This document shows, one piece after another, positions 27,739-37,800 of a DNA stretch of 64,000 nt. Each line of letters opens with the position of its first letter. Position 1 is the first letter of the stretch. Both the position numbers and the translations under genes were made by a program. The notes beneath the pieces were generated by a model, which did not search any database, had not been told where the DNA came from, and saw only the letters and a list, made by a program, of their open reading frames with translations. The DNA is taken from NCBI RefSeq assembly GCF_046630315.1, contig NZ_LQBD01000035.1, positions 124,001 through 188,000 of the forward strand, written 5' to 3'. This stretch comes from Brucella anthropi_A (lineage in GTDB: Bacteria; Pseudomonadota; Alphaproteobacteria; Rhizobiales; Rhizobiaceae).

Positions 27739-29532
27739 TCAGAATGTGTCCGCGTTGAGCGCCATCATGCTGTCCGCACCCGACTGGATGCGCGCCAGAT
27801 GCGCCACGCTTTCCGGCATGATCCGCTCGAAATAATAGCGCGCGGTGACGAGCTTTGCTTCGAAAAACGCCTTGTTGCCTTCGCCTGCGGCCAGCTTTTC
27901 CTCCGCGACCTTGGCCATGCGCGCCCACATATAGCCCAGCGCCACCAGACCGAAGAGATGCATGTAATCATTGGAGGCGGCACCCGCATTATCGGGCTTG
28001 GCCATCGCATTCTGCATCAGCCACATGGTTGCGGACTGAAGGTCGTTAACGCCCTTCTTCAGATATTTGGTGAAGAAGGAGAGCTTTTCGTTCTCGCGAT
28101 TGGCTTCGCAGAATTCGCCCACTTCCTTGAAGAAGGCGGTGATGGCGCGGCCACCGTTCAACGCCAGCTTGCGGCCGACGAGGTCGAGCGCCTGAATGCC
28201 GTTTGCGCCTTCATAGATCATGGCGATGCGCGCATCGCGCACATACTGGCTCATGCCCTGTTCTTCAATATAGCCATGACCGCCGAAGACCTGCTGCGCC
28301 ATGACGGCATGTTCAAAACCCTTGTCGGTCAGAACGCCCTTCAGAACCGGCGTCAGAAGCCCGACCAGATCGTCAGCGGCCTGACGTTCCGCTTCATCGC
28401 CTGCGCGGTGAGCGATATCGGAATGAAGCGCGATCCAGAGGATGAGCGCACGACCGGCCTCGTTGAAAGCGCGGATATTCATGAGGTTGCGGCGGATATC
28501 CGGGTGGACGATGATCGGATCGGCCTTCTTTTCCGGCGCTACAGCACCGGACAGCGCGCGGCCCTGAATGCGTTCGCGGGCATAGATCACGGCATTCTGA
28601 TAAGCGGTTTCGGCGATGGAAAGGCCCTGCAAGGCCACGCCCAGGCGCGCTTCATTCATCATGGTGAACATGGCGCGCAGGCCCTTGTTGGCCTCGCCGA
28701 TCAGATAGCCGGTCGCCTCGTCATAATTCATGACGCAGGTGGCATTGCCATGGATGCCCATCTTTTCCTCGATGGAGCCGCAGGACACGCCATTGCGGGC
28801 GCCCGGATTGCCGTTTTCATCCAGAATGAACTTCGGCACGATGAACAGCGAAATGCCCTTCACGCCTTCCGGCGCGCCGTCGATACGGGCCAGCACCAGA
28901 TGGATGATGTTTTCCGACATGTCGTGTTCGCCGGCCGAGATGAAAATCTTCTGGCCGGAGATCTTGTAGGTGCCGTCCGCCTGTGGGCTGGCGCTGGTGC
29001 GCAGAAGCCCCAGATCGGTGCCGCAATGCGGCTCGGTCAGGTTCATCGTGCCGGTCCAGGTGCCTTCCACCATCTTCGGCAGATAGGTGTCCTTCTGCTC
29101 GTCGGTGCCGTGGGTGAGGATCGCGGCGATCGCGCCCTGCGTCAGGCCCGGATACATGGTGAGCGCCATATTGGCCGACGACATATATTCGCCGACGGCG
29201 GTGTGCAGCAGATAGGGAAGCCCCTGCCCGCCATATTGCTCCGGCACGGCAAGGCCGAGCCAGCCGCCTTCGCGGTAGAGATTATAGGCTTCCTTGTAGC
29301 CCTTGGGCGTGGTGACGGAACCATCCGCATGGCGGGTGCAGCCCTCGCGGTCCGCCGTCTGGTTGACGGGGAAGAGCGTGCCTTCGGCCAGCTTCGCGCC
29401 TTCCGACAGGATTGCCTCGACGACGTCGGGCGACGCATCGGCAAAGCCCGGCAGGTTGTTGTAGCGCTGATAATTCAGAACGTCGTTGAGAACGAAATTC
29501 GTATCCTCAACTGGCGCGCGATAGCTCGGCAT
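27739..29532 (-). CDS. Long-chain-type acyl-CoA dehydrogenase
   Basis: A 597-residue FAD enzyme, longer than short-chain family members because of N- and C-terminal extensions: MPSYRAPVEDTNFVLNDVL at the start and a helical C-terminal acyl-CoA dehydrogenase domain after about 470. Core motifs include LTEPHCGTDLGLLRT and QVFGGHGYIEEQGMSQYVRDARI near residues 415-435. It is the first gene of the beta-oxidation operon and supplies the enoyl-CoA for the next enzymes. Confidence 0.93.
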   Translation of the reverse strand: MPSYRAPVEDTNFVLNDVLNYQRYNNLPGFADASPDVVEAILSEGAKLAEGTLFPVNQTADREGCTRHADGSVTTPKGYKEAYNLYREGGWLGLAVPEQYGGQGLPYLLHTAVGEYMSSANMALTMYPGLTQGAIAAILTHGTDEQKDTYLPKMVEGTWTGTMNLTEPHCGTDLGLLRTSASPQADGTYKISGQKIFISAGEHDMSENIIHLVLARIDGAPEGVKGISLFIVPKFILDENGNPGARNGVSCGSIEEKMGIHGNATCVMNYDEATGYLIGEANKGLRAMFTMMNEARLGVALQGLSIAETAYQNAVIYARERIQGRALSGAVAPEKKADPIIVHPDIRRNLMNIRAFNEAGRALILWIALHSDIAHRAGDEAERQAADDLVGLLTPVLKGVLTDKGFEHAVMAQQVFGGHGYIEEQGMSQYVRDARIAMIYEGANGIQALDLVGRKLALNGGRAITAFFKEVGEFCEANRENEKLSFFTKYLKKGVNDLQSATMWLMQNAMAKPDNAGAASNDYMHLFGLVALGYMWARMAKVAEEKLAAGEGNKAFFEAKLVTARYYFERIMPESVAHLARIQSGADSMMALNADTF

Positions 29533-29758
29533 AGAAATCCTCCAAATTCACCACCTGAGCCGTTCCGCGATGGCTGGAACGAGCCCGTAACCGCGTTTCA
29601 TGCCTGCATGCCACATTGTAACGAAACGCTGTGACAGCGCGCATGTTGCAGCAAATGGATGATTTTCTGCGAAAAACAGCCATTTTTGCCGCTTTTTTGA
29701 CTGACCGTATCACGGATTCCGTATCCGACCACTCAATTCGGTGCCGAAGCTAGCTCAA

Positions 29759-29782
29759 TTTGACGTTTCCGTAAACGTCAAA
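29759..29782. promoter_or_regulatory. LiuR/MerR-like operator upstream of the beta-oxidation operon
   Basis: A perfect palindrome, TTTGACGTTT-CCGT-AAACGTCAAA, 227 bases before the acyl-CoA dehydrogenase start. It resembles the ACGT-centred sites I recall for LiuR-type MerR regulators of acyl-CoA catabolism in proteobacteria. In related genomes a MerR regulator often precedes this operon; here that position is taken by foreign genes, so the site may be the last core element. Confidence 0.5.
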
Positions 29783-30064
29783 AATTACACAAGTTCGTGC
29801 GGGCTGGGGAAATATGCTCGGTTGTAAACGCCGCCTTGGTTTGTCCCCCTACGCTTTGGTATGGTCATTTCGTTGCGTTTGATTTGTCCAGATAAGAAAA
29901 ACCCGCAAAACTTGGCTCCAGAATTATACATCGCTGGCTATACGAATCAGTGAACTGGATTGCTGTCTTGTGTCTGCGATGACGAAGCAGGCGGCAGTCA
30001 CCCTAGCGGAGCAAAATTCATATCGATATAGTGACGGTTGATAGGGGCAACTGTCGGGGCAAAT
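29783..30064. other. Junction between core chromosome and accessory region
   Basis: No gene is visible between the palindrome and the AAA ATPase start. Base composition drops in GC here and stays lower to the window end. I looked for a tRNA gene, an integrase and a direct repeat matching the right part of the window and found none by eye. TTTGTCC occurs twice about 40 bases apart (near 29848 and 29885), which is weak evidence for a transposon end. Confidence 0.4.
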
Positions 30065-32365
30065 ATGGCGGATATTATTTCGAATATTAGCGTCTGTAGA
30101 AACGCAGGAATTCTCGAAGAAAGAAATAGCCGTTCGGAAAGCCTTAGCTTCCGAAAATACAATCTCATTTACGGCTTCAATGGTGCGGGTAAGAGTACCT
30201 TGTCCAGGTTGTTCTCATCTTTAGAAATCGGAGAAAGGCACGCTAAACTGCCTAAGGACTGTGCCTTTGAGATGAGCTTGAGCGACGGCACTACATGTGG
30301 CATCCCCGTCAATCCGAAAGGGCTGGAACGACGGGTGACAGTCTTCAATAGTGACTTCGCCGAAAACAATTTCCAGTGGGTTCACGGAAAGGCGCGACCG
30401 ATTTTTCTCATCGGCAAAGACCAGGCTGATGCTCATAAAGAATTGGGAAATATAGAGAATCATATTCTCGAACTACAGGGCCGATTTGCAACCGCCAAAA
30501 CATCTGAACAGCATGCTCTCAAAGCCCTAACTGCATTCAAGCGTGACCGGGCGAAGCTAACAGCGGATCGTCTGAATCTCGGTGGCCGCAAATATGAAGC
30601 GCCCCAGCTCACAAAAGATTATGAGCAATGGCCAGCGGCAGATACGCCTGTAATCTCGGTAGACGCCCTCAGAACAGCCGAAGATCTGAGACGAGCATCC
30701 GAGCCAATGGCTCCAATTCCAGAGATTCAGTTCGATAGCACGACAGTGCCAGCTGCATTCCGCTTCATTCGAGACATGTGCGTACAATCCCTCGGTACCG
30801 TCGCACTTAAGGAAGTCGAGAATTATCCGGATGCATTGCTTTGGATAAAACAGGGACATGAACTACACACGAAGCACGACCTCTCGGTATGTCTTTTATG
30901 CGGGAACCAGTTAACACCCGAACGTCGTGACGTTCTGCGCATCGCGTTGGACACAACTATCGATCAATTTATAGATCGTCTCTCCAAAACCTCGTCAAAA
31001 TTGAATTTCGTAATCGATATTCTATCTGAACTTCGCGACCATTCCCCTCGCGCTGACTCCTTATATTCAAACCAAATCGACCAATACAAATCGCAGAGAG
31101 CGGACTTTGATGAAAAACTAAAAGAAACATTGAGAGTCTTGCGACTTCTTAGAGAAATTCTCGATCAAAAAATTGCCGCCCCAGCGAGCCCTGTAGATAT
31201 ATCGCATCTGCCCGAAGCGAATGAAATTGAAACCATCAACGATCAATTGTCAGCTTCGGTATCCTCGTTGAACGTGATGATTGCTGAACACAACAAAACG
31301 GTAAACGGGTTTAAGCAAGCCAAAGAAGAAGCTGAAATTACAATTCGCAAGCATTTTATCGGTGCTTGTAGAGCTGATTTCGACATAAATGTTAATGCAG
31401 TCAGCGAGGCGATCAAGTCTCGGGAAACGATAGAACGCACGCTTGCTGAGGCTCAAACCAAAGCCGAGAATCTCCGACAGGCCATTCGTACTCATGGTCC
31501 AGCGGCAGAAGCTATCAATAAACTCGTGAAGTCATACCTTGGTCATGGGGAGCTTACGATCCACCCTATTGAAGAAGGTTATGAGGTTCGCCGTCACGGA
31601 GCGGTGATAGAAGGATTACCTAGCGAGGGGGAGAAAACTGCGATCTCGATAGCATACTTTCTCTCAACCATTGAAGCAGACGGCAAGGCTTTTAAAGATG
31701 CCATCGTCGTAGTCGACGATCCGGTGTCCAGTTTGGATACGAAAGCCCTGAATTTTGCGTGTTCATTAATTCGCACACGGCTATCCGGCGTCTCTCAGCT
31801 TTTCGTGCTTACACACAATCAGCAATGTATGAATGAGTTCAGAAAAGCGTGGAAGAAGGGAGCTGAACTGCGAGATGGTAAACAACCGACTACTTCTTTA
31901 CATTTTCTTGATGTCAAGATCGCGCAAGATAGTTCGAAGCGTTCTTCAAAGATAATACCGCTACCAACGCTCCTACGCGAATACGATTCCGAGTATCACT
32001 TTCTTTTTGGGCAGGTACTTCGTTTCCGCAATGCAGGCGAAGAACATTTTGAACACGGTTACATGATGCCGAACGTGCTGCGTCGGGTTCTAGATGTTTT
32101 CCTCGCGTTCAGATGCCCTGGGAACTCGGGCCTTACAGGAAAAATCGACCAGCTGTGCAAGGCACATCCTGAATTGGACCGGGATCGCATCGTAGCATTA
32201 GAACGACTGACGCAAGTTGAATCCCATTCAGATAGCCTCGATGATCTTATATCTTTTTCTTCGATGACAATCGAAGAAACACGCGATGCCGCAAACGCGT
32301 TGATTGTCATGATGGATCATGTAGATAAGTCGCATCTGGCGGCCCTTACAAAACTTTGCAAATAA
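30065..32365 (+). CDS. AAA_13 ATPase with CxxC hook, RloC-like (putative anticodon-nuclease type)
   Basis: A 766-residue protein. Walker A is GFNGAGKST at 37-45. Long coiled coils flank a half zinc hook, CLLCG at 276-280. The signature region is LPSEGEKTAISIA near 520 and Walker B is IVVVDDPVSSLD near 548. The C-terminal segment LRRVLDVFLAF (R673/R674, D677) with SHSD (H721) matches the place where PrrC/RloC carry their Arg-Glu-His nuclease triad, but with Asp for Glu and a wider spacing. RloC-type proteins combine an ABC-like ATPase with tRNA cleavage in phage defence; nuclease activity here is inference. The ATG at 30065 is preferred over a TTG at 30038. Confidence 0.7.
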   Translation: MADIISNISVCRNAGILEERNSRSESLSFRKYNLIYGFNGAGKSTLSRLFSSLEIGERHAKLPKDCAFEMSLSDGTTCGIPVNPKGLERRVTVFNSDFAENNFQWVHGKARPIFLIGKDQADAHKELGNIENHILELQGRFATAKTSEQHALKALTAFKRDRAKLTADRLNLGGRKYEAPQLTKDYEQWPAADTPVISVDALRTAEDLRRASEPMAPIPEIQFDSTTVPAAFRFIRDMCVQSLGTVALKEVENYPDALLWIKQGHELHTKHDLSVCLLCGNQLTPERRDVLRIALDTTIDQFIDRLSKTSSKLNFVIDILSELRDHSPRADSLYSNQIDQYKSQRADFDEKLKETLRVLRLLREILDQKIAAPASPVDISHLPEANEIETINDQLSASVSSLNVMIAEHNKTVNGFKQAKEEAEITIRKHFIGACRADFDINVNAVSEAIKSRETIERTLAEAQTKAENLRQAIRTHGPAAEAINKLVKSYLGHGELTIHPIEEGYEVRRHGAVIEGLPSEGEKTAISIAYFLSTIEADGKAFKDAIVVVDDPVSSLDTKALNFACSLIRTRLSGVSQLFVLTHNQQCMNEFRKAWKKGAELRDGKQPTTSLHFLDVKIAQDSSKRSSKIIPLPTLLREYDSEYHFLFGQVLRFRNAGEEHFEHGYMMPNVLRRVLDVFLAFRCPGNSGLTGKIDQLCKAHPELDRDRIVALERLTQVESHSDSLDDLISFSSMTIEETRDAANALIVMMDHVDKSHLAALTKLCK

Positions 32366-32468
32366 ATTGGTTCGCATACTCCTTAAGTAATCTATGGGTG
32401 AGCCAAAACGCCGAATAGATTTTGTCTACAGAATAGCAAAAACCTGAGATGGCCAGGAATTATTGAGC

Positions 32469-34604
32469 ATGCGCGCAGAAGACCAAATATTTAAGGACCT
32501 TTCCGAACTATGTCAGTCACCTGGGTACATACACGCCTTGGCTATACTTTGTTTTCGCAATACGGCCGTTGGAATTTCTGAAGAGCTGAAACCTCACGAT
32601 TTGGCTCGACTTGCAGATCCATCCACCTTAATACGTACCGAGCTAAATACCCTTTATGGGTTGATGATCAACGGCGCAATCGACTTCGCATTGCCGACAC
32701 AAGAACAACTGTCGAGATATGTTGAGAAAAGCTGCCAACTACTAGAAGAATTGCATAACGCTATATCTGCGTCCGCAGCGACGCTTTTTAAAGCAGAGAA
32801 CATTCTGGATTCCAGCTTTAACCCGTTTGCTTCGGCGGCAGTTATGCGCGAACCAATATTTTACGCTGCGGAATCCGCGTATCCGTTTCAATATCGAGAT
32901 CTAGCTCATTATAAATACCAAAAAGACACCCAATGGTTGTTGGAAAAAAGAGCGTTCGACATCGAAGCCGCCCAATTAGTCTGCAAAGCAATACTGGATT
33001 TGTTGAACCAGCGCCTTTTTTCAACGTTGTTTGCCCTGAAAGGGCAACCCAAAGAAACATGGACAGTACTACCCGGTTTCTCGTTTTCATGTGCGGAATT
33101 GGCAATGATCACTGGCCTTTCGCAGGATGTCATACTGAAATGCATAGAACCTTTCTGCGTTCCCACTGCACCAGCCAATGCGGAATTCACCTCATTACAT
33201 GCGTTTAATAAGGCATATGCGCTCCCTATTATCAGAAAGGGCGAGGACGAATTCGTCATTCTGCAACCAGCCTACGGTTACAGCGAAGCAATATATGACG
33301 CGCCATTCTATTGGATGGGCGCTGATAAAGAATATTGTTCAACGGCGATGAGACACCGTGGGGATTTCGCGGAAAATTTTACTTACGATAGATTAGTCAA
33401 AATTTTTGGATCTTCTCGTGTTTTCAAGAATGTGGAAATTTTGCGTGGAAAGGCAGAAACACTTGCCGAAATTGACGTACTGGTTGTTTTTGGAGACCGT
33501 ATCATTGTTTTGCAAGCAAAATCCAAAAAGTTAACACTTTCAGCTCGAAATGGTAATGACCTTCAGTTGAAAGGAGACTTCAAATCCGCAGTTCAGGACG
33601 CTGTCGATCAGGCATATCTTTGCGCCTCCTTACTGATTGATCAAACGGTGACGTTGCGCTGTAGAGATGGCGTAACACCGCAGTTGCCCTCAGTACCAAA
33701 AACTATTTTTCCATTGACAGTCGTTTCAGATCACTATCCGGCATTGGCTTTTCAAGCAAAACAGTTTTTGAATATCCGTTGTACCGAGACAATCGTCTCA
33801 CCGCTCGTCACTGATGTCTTTACTCTAGACGCGATAAGCGAATTGCTTTCTACACCACTTCGCTTTCTGAGCTATATTTGGCTAAGAGCGAAGGCCTCTA
33901 AAACGGTATTCGTGAACCATGAACTGGTAACGCTCTCGTACCATCTTCAAAATAACCTGTGGGTCGAGCCGCAGACTAATCTACTAATGTTGGACGACAG
34001 TATCTCGCTTCCCCTTGACGTGGCTATGGCGGCTCGTCGGGAGGGTATTCCCGGTCGCAAGACGCCCGAGGGATTACTAACCAAGTTCTGCGGCACGCGA
34101 TTTGAAAAAATTGTAACGCAGATTGAAAAGGAAGCGGCCGCCCCGGCGATTGCGCTCGGCTTCGCGCTCATGGAGCTAGGGGAAGCTTCAATAAACGAGA
34201 TAAATCGAAATCTTGAAGTAATCTCAAGACGCGCTGTTAACGATGGGAAGCTCCACGATTTTAGCCTCGGTACCGACAATCCTGTCAGCGGCATCACGTT
34301 TCACACGGGCGGAGGCATCATTGATGCGGAGAAACGCCTATACGAGCATTGCAAGCGCCGTAAGTACATTGAGAGAGCCGAAGTCTGGCATGGAGTAGTT
34401 CTTACTAATGATGGATCGATTAAATTGGCAACAACTCTTTCAGGAAAATGGGAAGAAGATTTATCCCTCGAAGCAGAAATTTTGAAGACCTTAGCCAGTA
34501 AATCGCGCCAAGCTAATCCCACTCAGGCAAAATTGGGCCGCAACGAGAAATGCAGTTGCGGAAGCGGCAAGAAATATAAAAGGTGCTGTTATAACGCCGC
34601 TTGA
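32469..34604 (+). CDS. SEC-C protein with PD-(D/E)XK-like nuclease core
   Basis: A 711-residue protein of unrecognised overall family. A segment at about 325-352, EIDVLVVFGDRIIVLQAKSK, has the layout of NERD/Mrr-type restriction nucleases: E334 and D336, then Q349-x-K351 on the next strand. The C-terminus (695-707) is a SEC-C zinc motif, CSCGSGKKYKRCC. Helical regions occupy the rest. It starts about 100 bases after the RloC-like gene and about 250 before the giant helicase, all on the same strand, which suggests a defence role. A TTG at 32463 is an alternative start closer to AGGAATTA. Confidence 0.6.
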   Translation: MRAEDQIFKDLSELCQSPGYIHALAILCFRNTAVGISEELKPHDLARLADPSTLIRTELNTLYGLMINGAIDFALPTQEQLSRYVEKSCQLLEELHNAISASAATLFKAENILDSSFNPFASAAVMREPIFYAAESAYPFQYRDLAHYKYQKDTQWLLEKRAFDIEAAQLVCKAILDLLNQRLFSTLFALKGQPKETWTVLPGFSFSCAELAMITGLSQDVILKCIEPFCVPTAPANAEFTSLHAFNKAYALPIIRKGEDEFVILQPAYGYSEAIYDAPFYWMGADKEYCSTAMRHRGDFAENFTYDRLVKIFGSSRVFKNVEILRGKAETLAEIDVLVVFGDRIIVLQAKSKKLTLSARNGNDLQLKGDFKSAVQDAVDQAYLCASLLIDQTVTLRCRDGVTPQLPSVPKTIFPLTVVSDHYPALAFQAKQFLNIRCTETIVSPLVTDVFTLDAISELLSTPLRFLSYIWLRAKASKTVFVNHELVTLSYHLQNNLWVEPQTNLLMLDDSISLPLDVAMAARREGIPGRKTPEGLLTKFCGTRFEKIVTQIEKEAAAPAIALGFALMELGEASINEINRNLEVISRRAVNDGKLHDFSLGTDNPVSGITFHTGGGIIDAEKRLYEHCKRRKYIERAEVWHGVVLTNDGSIKLATTLSGKWEEDLSLEAEILKTLASKSRQANPTQAKLGRNEKCSCGSGKKYKRCCYNAA

Positions 34605-34850
34605 TTTTTTTACAAAGCGAACGACATTATTCTATACTCATTCGATATGTCCGCTGTGGCATAGTCTTTTTAATATCATCGGTATGCATAAAAATTTATA
34701 GCAATCTCGGAGATATACCGCGCTTACAAGTAGCCGAAGGGAATAGCTGACTTTTGGCGTGGAGTTAGCCGCCCCCCTGGAATAGAAAATCCAGCTAGAC
34801 TCCTGCTCATGATTGTTCCATCTATTGCTGATAATTGGGTGGGTTAAATC

Positions 34851-37800
34851 ATGGATAAGCAGCGTTCGGAATCGACCAATTCGGTCGAAAATTCCGCTTT
34901 TTCAGGTAGTTTATCGGTCGAAGACAAGATCGAACGAGCTCGAACAGAGCTTTTAGATCTTTCAGCTCGAAATCGCTTATTGAACGTGCCGCGTTTTTCA
35001 AAGAGCGCGAAGACTGTCGATATCATCGATGAAAAAGCGGCAGAAGTATTTCGTATTCTTGTGACTGAAGGGAAAGCAATGACCTTCCTTGCAGGCGCGA
35101 AAGGACGCGAGAAGACCGGGGAAGACGCTGATGGCGAGGAGCTTATAGAGCTCGCACTGCCGGATGATGACGAGCGCGATGAGCAAGGCAAGCTTGTTCG
35201 ACATGGAGATACCAAGCTACAGACCAAGATGACGCCGAACGCTTTGCAGAAGCGTCTGTTGGACCTCTATTTCGACGCGCGCACGCTCGAAGAAGAGCAA
35301 GGCGTCAATATTCTATTTCTTGGCCTCGGAACGCTGAAATGGATCGATCCCAACAATAAAGAGAACATACGATATGCTCCTTTGATATTGGTGCCGGTCA
35401 TATTGGAACGCGGAACCGCCGGTGAACGCTTTAAGCTCCGGGCACGGCAAGAAGATTTCTCGTCCAATCTGTCCTTGGAAGCGCTACTTGATCGTGTCCA
35501 TTCGATCAAAATGCCCGAGTTCGAGGCAACAGACGATTTTTCGTTTGAAGATTACGCGCAGAGAATTGCCTCTTGTATCGCGGTTAAGCCGGATTGGTCA
35601 GTACAGCCTGACGACATCGTTCTTGGCTTCTTTTCATTCGCCAAATTTCTGATGTACAGGGATCTCGATCCTGCTCTTTGGCCCGCACACGCCAAGTTCA
35701 CAGATACCCCTCTTATTAGATCTCTCGTCTCTGATGGGTTTGAACGCGATGACGACCTGATTTCTGACGAGGCTAATATTGATTCCGTCATCCAACCATC
35801 TGAGATGACCCATATCGTCGATGCAGATAGTTCTCAGTCTGCAGCCATTCATGAGGTTAAACGAGGCAAGAACCTTGTGATTCAGGGGCCTCCCGGAACA
35901 GGGAAATCGCAGACAATTGCCAATATAATTGCTTCGGCAGTTGCTGATGGAAAAACGGTACTGTTCGTAGCTGAAAAGATGGCGGCGCTGGAGGTGGTGA
36001 AACGCCGCTTGGACGCCGCTGGTGTCGGCGAAGCCTGCCTTGAATTGCACAGCAATAAGGCGAACAAGAAAGCCGTTCTGCACGATCTTCAAAAAACTTG
36101 GGATTTAGGTTCGCCACGAGGAAATTTCGATGGCGCGATAGATACTATCCTGCTCGATCTTCGTGACAGGCTCAACGATCATCCCAAGAGGCTACACCGC
36201 CTGTATGAACCATATCGACTTTCAGCATATACGGTCATCGGCCATCTGTCTCGGCTTCGTAGGGAGGGGATGGCACCGTCAGATATCGAGCTTCATAACG
36301 CGATAGAGTGGACACCTGGTCATCGTGACGAAGTGTCGAATTTGCTTATGGAGCTCGCCGAACGCATTCGCGACATTGGACTGCCTTCTCAACATCCTTG
36401 GCGTGGTGTCGGCATAACGGGTATCTCACCTCTCGATCTTGAACGACTAGCCGTACGCATCCAGAACTCAAGCACAGCATTCGCGGAATTGCTCGAAAGG
36501 ATGCAAGAAACGACGACGACGCTTCAGCGTGCGGATGTCATCGATCTTCAGGATTATCAGAACTGCAGGAAGCTTGCAGACCGACTCGCTAGCTGTCCCG
36601 ATACCATTTCGAATGACGCGCTTTCAAATGATGTATGGGCGCGTTCGATCAATGACATCGCTTCCTTAGTTCAAGATGGCAAGAAGTTAGCGAATGTTGC
36701 TGAAAGAATTAATGAAATCCTAAGATCGGGAGCTTGGGGATCTGAACCTGCAGGACTCGTTTCGCAGTTCTCGCGAGTACCTGCAAATTTCTCCGATGCA
36801 GCTTTTACGACCGTTGAACAATTAAGAACCCTTCTGCCGCGATTGCTGACAGCGGTGCGATCATTGCAAGCGCTGCTCGGGATAGACGACATAGGCTCGT
36901 TGGCTTCGATTGAGCGGATGGTGGTAATCGGCCAACGTGTGGCGAATGCCCCGGATGCAAGCCCAGACGCGTTTGTTGCAGCTATTTGGGAACGAGGACT
37001 CGATCAGGCAGGTGATCTTGCTGAAGCCGTAGCCACACAACAAGATGCGCGATCAGAACTCACAGGAAAGGTTACCGATCACGCCTGGGAAGTCGATCTC
37101 GTTGCGGCGAGAACCGCTTTGGCGGTTCACGGAAAGAGAATGCTCAAATTCCTGAGCGGGGATTGGCGTTCTGCCCGATCATTGCTCAAAACGGTATTGG
37201 TTGGTGAGCCTTCCGTCGACGAAACGTTGCGTATTCTCGACTTGCTTCAGAAGGGCAAGCAGGCCAGATCGACTATACGAGACGGAGATGCTCTTGGACG
37301 TTCCGCCTTTGGAGCGGACTGGCGCGGTGAGAAGACAGACCCCAAGCCACTTGAAGATCTGGTGCTTTGGATGCGTAGCCTGCGGGGTGTCAGCACTGAG
37401 GCGCGGCAGATCGCAAGCCGTCTTTCGAACAAAGCCGCAGTTGGCACTAGCGCAGAACAAGTACAAGGCATCTTGGAAGAAGCCCGCAGACTGACTCATG
37501 CTCTATGGCTGGAACTGTCTGATAGGACGCAGATTCTCTTCCCTGACGCTACCGGAGCAGAAGACGCGCATTTATCGCAAGTCCTTAGATTGGTGGATGA
37601 GCTCGGCCAAGCTGAGCAGGAAGCCAAGACGCTCCTTAAGCGCGATCTGGCGACAGCAGGCGAACGTTCAAAAATTTTCCAAGTGTTAGGCCTCGCCCTT
37701 GATCTGAAAGCAAAGGTAGACGGTCAGGGAACGCTTTTAGCTTCAGCATTTGGTCAACGTTGGGAGGGCATTGGATCCGATTGGGATGCACTCTCTCTTC

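Noticed and set aside
24609..27758. A 1049-codon plus-strand open frame over the beta-oxidation genes
   Set aside because: It is a shadow of the hydratase/dehydrogenase and thiolase genes on the other strand; the translation is His/Arg-rich with no family.
27673..29634. A 653-codon plus-strand open frame
   Set aside because: It is antisense to the acyl-CoA dehydrogenase gene.
29783..30064. A tRNA gene or integrase att site at the island's left edge
   Set aside because: I looked for tRNA-like arms and for a direct repeat near 60 kb and found neither by eye.
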